Shown here in pieces: positions 59,974 through 64,000 of a DNA stretch of 64,000 nt. The notes under the pieces were generated by a model, which saw only the letters and a list, made by a program, of their open reading frames with translations, searched no databases and was not told the origin of the DNA. Made by a program: the position numbers and the translations under genes. The DNA lies in the NCBI GenBank assembly GCA_019456405.1, contig WJXM01000054.1, forward strand, positions 41,953-105,952, in the 5' to 3' direction. Position 1 is the first letter of the stretch. The number at the start of each line of letters is the position of its first letter. The DNA comes from Ferrovum sp. GTDB lineage: Bacteria; Pseudomonadota; Gammaproteobacteria; Burkholderiales; Ferrovaceae.

Positions 59974-60930
59974 TTACTGGCGCGCAGCGTGATTTTCAAA
60001 GAAAATGCCATGGGGCGACTTGCCCACGGGGATGGTGCGGACCACTTTGTCCGTAGACAGATCAACTACGCTAACCTGACGGATCCAGCGATTAGTGATC
60101 CATAGTTCCTTGCCGTCTGCCGATACTTCCATGTCATCGGGGCCTCCGGGTACGGGAAAGGTTTTGGTGATGGTAAGCGTCTGGGTATCGATGATGGAGA
60201 CGGTGTCTCCGGAACGATTTCCGACAAAGATATGGCGTCCATCTCCTTCGGGCATGAAGTTATGCGTGCCCTTGCCTGCTGGAATATGTTTGATGATTTG
60301 GGCGGTTTTGTAATCCACCACGGCGACTTCGTTCAGTCCCATGACGCCCACCAGAAGATGTTTTCCGTCAGGGGTCAGAATCACGCCGGCAGGCGTTTTC
60401 CCAATGGGAATGATCCACTTGACCGCGCGGGTCAGGAGGTCGATGGCCGCCAATTGGTCGCTGCCCTGCAGGGTGATGAAGACCGTGGAACTGTCTGGGC
60501 TGAAGGCCATGTGGCTGGGCATGGAGGCCAGTTCAAATCGCTTGACTAGATGGAAATCGTGGGCATCATAGACATCCACTCGATCCAGGCGCAGTGAATT
60601 GGCGACAAACCAACGTTTGTCGGGGCTGAAGCCGATCTGGTAGGGGTCACTGATGCGGGGCAGGCGGCGTAGGATGTCGCCCGTTTTTGGGTTCAGGAAG
60701 ACCAGATCGTTGCTCACGGCATTGGCCACGATGAGTGCGCTGTTGTCCGGCAAACTCATCAGATGATGGGGTTCGCGACCCACATAAAAGTGATCGATGG
60801 GCTGATAACTCTGACGATCGATGCGGGTGATGGTGCCTTCTCCCGAATTGAGCACGACGACCACCTCCGCGCGGCAGGTCAATGCCGTTAGAGAAAAAAA
60901 TGCCAACACTGTCATCAATAGGGAGCGCAT
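59974..60930 (-). CDS. YVTN-family beta-propeller protein, secreted
   Basis: 318-residue exported protein. Signal peptide LLMTVLAFFSLTALTCRAEV, then about seven repeats of roughly 40 residues with the YVTN pattern, for example LIVANAVSNDLVFLNPKTGD, VFITLQGSDQLAAID, IFVGNRSGDTVSIID and LWITNRWIRQVSVVD. Conserved GREPHHLM, GKGTHNFMP and KSPHGIFF carry His residues that recall cytochrome d1-like propellers, but no haem motif is present. First gene of the three-gene minus-strand operon (14-base gap to the deacetylase). Function unknown. Confidence 0.82.
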   Translation of the reverse strand: MRSLLMTVLAFFSLTALTCRAEVVVVLNSGEGTITRIDRQSYQPIDHFYVGREPHHLMSLPDNSALIVANAVSNDLVFLNPKTGDILRRLPRISDPYQIGFSPDKRWFVANSLRLDRVDVYDAHDFHLVKRFELASMPSHMAFSPDSSTVFITLQGSDQLAAIDLLTRAVKWIIPIGKTPAGVILTPDGKHLLVGVMGLNEVAVVDYKTAQIIKHIPAGKGTHNFMPEGDGRHIFVGNRSGDTVSIIDTQTLTITKTFPVPGGPDDMEVSADGKELWITNRWIRQVSVVDLSTDKVVRTIPVGKSPHGIFFENHAARQ

Positions 60931-60933
60931 GGG

Positions 60934-61047
60934 TTAAAATCCGGGGTGATCGTAGATCCACTCGTGGTGGTGAGGTGACGGGCCATTGTATGAAATCCCA
61001 GGACCTTTCGGTTTGATCCAGGTCAGCCCTGCACGCCATGTTCCCAT
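60934..61047 (-). CDS. Possible 37-residue ORF upstream of the beta-propeller gene
   Basis: A short frame from ATG 61047 to TAA 60936-60934 ends three bases before the beta-propeller start. The peptide is rich in Trp, Gly, Pro and His, with WIKPKGPGISYNGPSPHHH and an EWIYDHPGF end. The ribosome site is weak and no family is recognised; it may be chance or a translated leader that couples to the propeller gene. The rest of the gap to 61077 shows nothing else. Confidence 0.2.
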   Translation of the reverse strand: MGTWRAGLTWIKPKGPGISYNGPSPHHHEWIYDHPGF

Positions 61048-61077
61048 TCTACCATTTTCAAAGAGGATGGCTTTGGC

Positions 61078-61617
61078 ATGAATTACTGTTCCAGTTGTGG
61101 CGTGCGGGTTTTGACCCAGATCCCGGAGGGAGATCATTTACCCCGTCAGGTTTGTCCCAGTTGCCATACCATCCACTACAGCAACCCAAAAGTTTTGGTG
61201 GGAGCTATTCCCGTCTGGCAAAGAAAAATTTTACTGTGTCGAAGGGCCATTGCCCCCCGTGAAGGCTACTGGACCATGCCTTCCGGTTTTATGGAGAACG
61301 GAGAGACGCTGCAGATGGGTGCGGCGCGCGAAACCTTTGAGGAATCTCTGGCCAGGGTGACCATCGAAGACCTGATGTCGGTGATCAATATTGCTGCCCA
61401 TAATCAGGTCCATGTCATTTTTAGGGCAAGGATGGACAGTCCTGAGCATGGCGTCACACCGGAAAGTAGCGAAGTACGCTTTTTTGAAGAAGCAGAGATC
61501 CCTTGGGCCGACTTGGCTTTTCGCACGGTGACTCAGGCGTTGACCCATTTTGTGGAGGATCGTCAGCGCGACCAGCGCACCTTGCACTTGGTAGATCTTG
61601 AAACCACACGCCCTTGA
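61078..61617 (+). CDS. Nudix hydrolase with N-terminal zinc ribbon
   Basis: 179 residues. A zinc ribbon comes first (CSSC at residues 4-7 and CPSC near residue 26), followed by a Nudix domain with box GFMENGETLQMGAARETFEE (the REXXEE Glu residues). This layout resembles NudC-type NAD(H) pyrophosphatases but is shorter. The substrate is uncertain. ATG 61078; rlmD begins 31 bases after the stop. Confidence 0.82.
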   Translation: MNYCSSCGVRVLTQIPEGDHLPRQVCPSCHTIHYSNPKVLVGAIPVWQRKILLCRRAIAPREGYWTMPSGFMENGETLQMGAARETFEESLARVTIEDLMSVINIAAHNQVHVIFRARMDSPEHGVTPESSEVRFFEEAEIPWADLAFRTVTQALTHFVEDRQRDQRTLHLVDLETTRP

Positions 61618-61648
61618 GGGGGCTTTGGCAATAAGGGGAAGAGAAGGG

Positions 61649-62950
61649 ATGGAGGTGGTATTACAGATCGAGGGCCTGGACCACGAGGCGCAGGGCATTG
61701 CGCGTCATGAAGGGAAAGTGGTCTTCGTGGACGGAGCGTTGCCGGGTGAGACCGTACGCGCAGAAATCAAGCGGCGCAGATCCCATTTCGATCAGGCGGA
61801 ATTGCGTGCGGTTCTGGTTCCGGGACCCAGTCGGATGGAACCTCGTTGCCCCCACTTTGGACATTGTGGCGGGTGTAACATGCAGCATGCCGATCCTGCG
61901 GCACAAATTGCTTACAAACAACGGATTCTCGAGGATAATCTGGCGCGGATCGGCAAGGTTCGTCCCGATGTTTTGTGGGCCCCCATACAGGGCCCGGATT
62001 GGGGATATCGTCAACGGGCGCGATTATCGGTGCGCTGGCTGGCCAAAAAGGGGCGGATGCTGGTGGGGTTTCATGAGAAACGGTCCAGTTTCGTGGCGGA
62101 TATGGACACCTGTGCCATTCTCCCCCTTGCCGTGTCCACGCTTTTGGTTCCTCTGCGCAACCTGATCCTGGAACTGACCGTGCGCGAACGTTTGCCCCAG
62201 ATCGAAGTGGCGCAGAGCGAGGGCCTGCTGGTTCTGGTATTGCGCCTGCTGGAGTTGCCCACGGAGGAGGACGAAGTCAAAATGCGCGCCTTTGCGGACC
62301 GGCACGGGGTGCAATTTTGGTGGCAGATCAGGGGACCCGATACGGCGCGTCCCTTCTATCCCCTCGATCGACCCGGTCTGGTTTATCGTCTCGATGAATT
62401 TGACGTGGAAATCCCCTTTGGGCCTACCGAGTTCACTCAAGTGAACAGCGCTGTCAATCGTGTGCTGGTGGGTAAAGCGGTGCGTCTGTTGGATCCCCAA
62501 CCCGAAGAGCGGGTACTGGATTTGTTCTGTGGCCTTGGAAACTTTACCTTGGCATTGGCCCGGCGGGGTGCTCAGGTCCTGGGGATTGAAGGAAATCCGG
62601 CTCTGGTGGATCGAGCCTGCCAAAACGCTGTGCATAACGGACTTGAGAAGAACGCCCGATTTCAGACTGCCAATTTGTTTGAGGTGGATGAATCCACGGT
62701 GGCGGGTTGGGGGAAGCAAGACAAATGGTTGATCGATCCTCCGCGGGATGGGGCCATCAATCTGGTCAAGGCCATCGGGGTACAGGGCCCCCAGCGCATT
62801 GTCTACGTTTCCTGCAGTCCGGCTACCCTGGCGCGGGATGCCGGGGTACTGGCGCATCAGCAAGGCTATCGACTGAAGGGGGCAGGGGTGTTCAATATGT
62901 TTCCCCACACCGCCCATGTGGAATCTCTCGCCCTGTTTGAACGAGAGTGA
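61649..62950 (+). CDS. rlmD: 23S rRNA (uracil-1939-C5)-methyltransferase
   Basis: RumA-type methyltransferase. 433 residues from ATG 61649, preceded by a GGGGAAGAG-rich ribosome site. The N-terminal TRAM domain is LQIEGLDHEAQGIARHEGK; the [4Fe-4S] ligands are in CPHFGHCGGCNMQH; the SAM-binding region is VLDLFCGLGNFTLALA, and the catalytic Cys is in VYVSCSPATLARD. Iron-sulfur content is notable beside a fur regulon but not unusual. Confidence 0.95.
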   Translation: MEVVLQIEGLDHEAQGIARHEGKVVFVDGALPGETVRAEIKRRRSHFDQAELRAVLVPGPSRMEPRCPHFGHCGGCNMQHADPAAQIAYKQRILEDNLARIGKVRPDVLWAPIQGPDWGYRQRARLSVRWLAKKGRMLVGFHEKRSSFVADMDTCAILPLAVSTLLVPLRNLILELTVRERLPQIEVAQSEGLLVLVLRLLELPTEEDEVKMRAFADRHGVQFWWQIRGPDTARPFYPLDRPGLVYRLDEFDVEIPFGPTEFTQVNSAVNRVLVGKAVRLLDPQPEERVLDLFCGLGNFTLALARRGAQVLGIEGNPALVDRACQNAVHNGLEKNARFQTANLFEVDESTVAGWGKQDKWLIDPPRDGAINLVKAIGVQGPQRIVYVSCSPATLARDAGVLAHQQGYRLKGAGVFNMFPHTAHVESLALFERE

Positions 62951-62951
62951 A

Positions 62952-62983
62952 AGAAAAAGGGCAGACCCTCCCGGATCTGCCCT
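62952..62983 (-). terminator. Rho-independent terminator of the Bax-inhibitor family gene
   Basis: Read on the minus strand, an eight-pair stem AGGGCAGA/TCTGCCCT is followed by the T-rich TTTTTCTTTC, a standard terminator for the yccA-like gene. It may also serve rlmD from the other side. Confidence 0.8.
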
Positions 62984-63008
62984 GGATTGGAAGAACCGTC
63001 GACTAGCC

Positions 63009-63698
63009 CTAGCGACGATCTCCCCCGAATATTCCAAGTAGTTGCAAGAGGCTGACGAATATATTGTAGATGTTGACGTACAGGCTCAGGGTTGCGGTGA
63101 TGTAATTGGTTTCTCCTCCATGAACGATGGCGCTGATGTTGAACAGAATCATCAACGAAGAGAAGAGCATGAACGCACCGCACAGGACCACCTGAAAGAG
63201 GGGCAGTTGCAGGAAGATATTGGCAATCACGGCCACCATCAAGACCACGGCTCCCACGGCCAGGAACTGGGCCATGCCGGTGAAGTTGCGCTTGGTGGTG
63301 CTGGCCAAGGCTGACAGAGTGAAGAACACGGCAGCGGTCCCTCCGGCGGCCAGGGAAACCAGTTGGGCTCCATTACGGAAAGCCAGGGTGAATTGAAGTA
63401 AAGGCCCCAGCATGATGCCCATGACGAAGGTCAGGAGCAGGAGCAGATAGACGCCGGTGGTACTGTAACGATTGGCCTCGATGGCGTAAAAGAGACCGTA
63501 GATGGCCCCCAGAAACAACAAACTGGTCAGCATGGGGCTGGCTGCCATGAAGGCGAAACTCAGGTTGAGACCCACCAGGGCGCCAACGGCCGTTGGAATG
63601 AGGGACAAGCCCAGTAACCAGTAGGTATTGCGCAACACGCGGTGTTGCAGAGAATCCAGTTGGCCGGCTTGGTTGTAGACGTTATACTCTCGTTGCAT
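63009..63698 (-). CDS. Bax inhibitor-1 / YccA family membrane protein
   Basis: 229-residue protein with about seven membrane helices (LSFAFMAASPMLTSLLFLGA, GVYLLLLLTFVMGIMLGP, MAQFLAVGAVVLMVAVIA). E. coli YccA of this family modulates FtsH; ftsH is in this window at 26656 but not adjacent. ATG 63698 has AAGGAG nine bases upstream; the frame extends further to 63833 without a better start. The C-terminus NIFVSLLQLLGIFGGDRR is family-typical. Confidence 0.9.
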   Translation of the reverse strand: MQREYNVYNQAGQLDSLQHRVLRNTYWLLGLSLIPTAVGALVGLNLSFAFMAASPMLTSLLFLGAIYGLFYAIEANRYSTTGVYLLLLLTFVMGIMLGPLLQFTLAFRNGAQLVSLAAGGTAAVFFTLSALASTTKRNFTGMAQFLAVGAVVLMVAVIANIFLQLPLFQVVLCGAFMLFSSLMILFNISAIVHGGETNYITATLSLYVNIYNIFVSLLQLLGIFGGDRR

Positions 63699-63912
63699 GG
63701 TATCAGACTCCTTCAGTAATCCCCTGTACGCAGGGCTCACCCCACTCAGACAATGCGGGAAAGGAGAAGTTGCAAGATCCATTCCTGCTTCGTTCCTCCT
63801 GTCCCATAGATGGGGGCGAGGTAAAGATACCACAAGTGGGGGAGGAGCGTGGTATCCTAGCGCACTCCAGAAAGCGAACCTGTTCTACTCAACCGGTTCG
63901 TCCTCAACCAAC

Positions 63913-64000
63913 GGAAGCGTGGCCGAGCGGTTTAAGGCACTGGTCTTGAAAACCAGCGATGGGAAACCATCCGTGAGTTCGAATCTCACCGCTTCCGCCA
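63913..64000 (+). tRNA. tRNA-Ser (anticodon UGA)
   Basis: 88 bases with encoded CCA, ending exactly at the window edge. Acceptor GGAAGCG/CGCTTCC; D-arm GCCGAGCGGTTTAAGGC; anticodon stem CTGGT/ACCAG closes loop CTTGAAA, anticodon TGA; long class II variable arm; T-arm GTGAG-TTCGAAT-CTCAC. The 214 bases upstream hold a possible -10 (TATCCT, 63853) but no clear -35. Confidence 0.96.

Noticed and set aside
1..64000. Mobile elements, CRISPR arrays, prophage or toxin-antitoxin genes
   Set aside because: I looked for transposases, integrases other than XerC, regular direct repeats with spacers and phage proteins and saw none.

Overview
The window is a dense, almost wholly coding chromosomal segment of a Gram-negative proteobacterium. 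Gene order points to Betaproteobacteria: tpiA-secG-tRNA-Leu(GAG)-nuoABCDEFGHIJKLMN with separate nuoC and nuoD, fur divergent from bamE followed by dapB-carA-carB-greA-yhbY-rlmE-ftsH-folP-glmM, and metK-ahcY-metF divergent from dapF-DUF484-xerC. Base composition is moderately GC-rich. I see no insertion sequence, phage gene, CRISPR array, rRNA or plasmid gene, and no clear frameshift. An acidophilic or iron-oxidising betaproteobacterium such as Ferrovum is possible, but this cannot be settled from the window alone.

Layout. 1-2314: an M23 peptidase cut by the left edge, and anmK (cell-wall turnover). 2302-5656, minus strand: xerC, DUF484, dapF and a lipid A-type acyltransferase. 5731-9093: metK-ahcY-metF, the methyl cycle. 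9134-16493: midA-like methyltransferase, a small two-helix membrane gene, ttcA, a class V aminotransferase, cca, the lytic transglycosylase slt and a DUF2889 gene. 16556-19033: sucCD (TCA cycle) convergent with fur. 19090-30806: bamE, dapB, carAB, greA, yhbY, rlmE, ftsH, folP, glmM.

30803-39858 is a phosphate block: sixA-like and ppk1 on the minus strand, then an OlsB-like ornithine-lipid acyltransferase, ppx and pstSCAB on the plus strand. A good PHO box precedes pstS, and an 11-bp-periodic repeat lies in the ppk1/olsB divergent region. Together these genes would take up phosphate, store and release it as polyphosphate, and make phosphorus-free membrane lipid. 39956-56224: tpiA, secG, tRNA-Leu, the complete 14-subunit NADH dehydrogenase operon behind a hairpin-rich leader, and a Nudix hydrolase. 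56297-58189: htpG behind a heat-shock-type promoter. 58211-60930, minus strand: a three-gene operon (beta-propeller, NodB-type deacetylase, fatty acid hydroxylase superfamily) that is the least explained part of the window. 61078-64000: a zinc-ribbon Nudix protein, rlmD, a Bax-inhibitor-1 family membrane protein and tRNA-Ser(UGA).

Most of the window is core housekeeping. The points most worth following are regulatory: the phosphate-block repeats, terminator-like hairpins in front of carA and inside the start of folP, the nuo leader, and the envelope-type operon at 58-61 kb. I did not find a clearly novel defence or mobile system.
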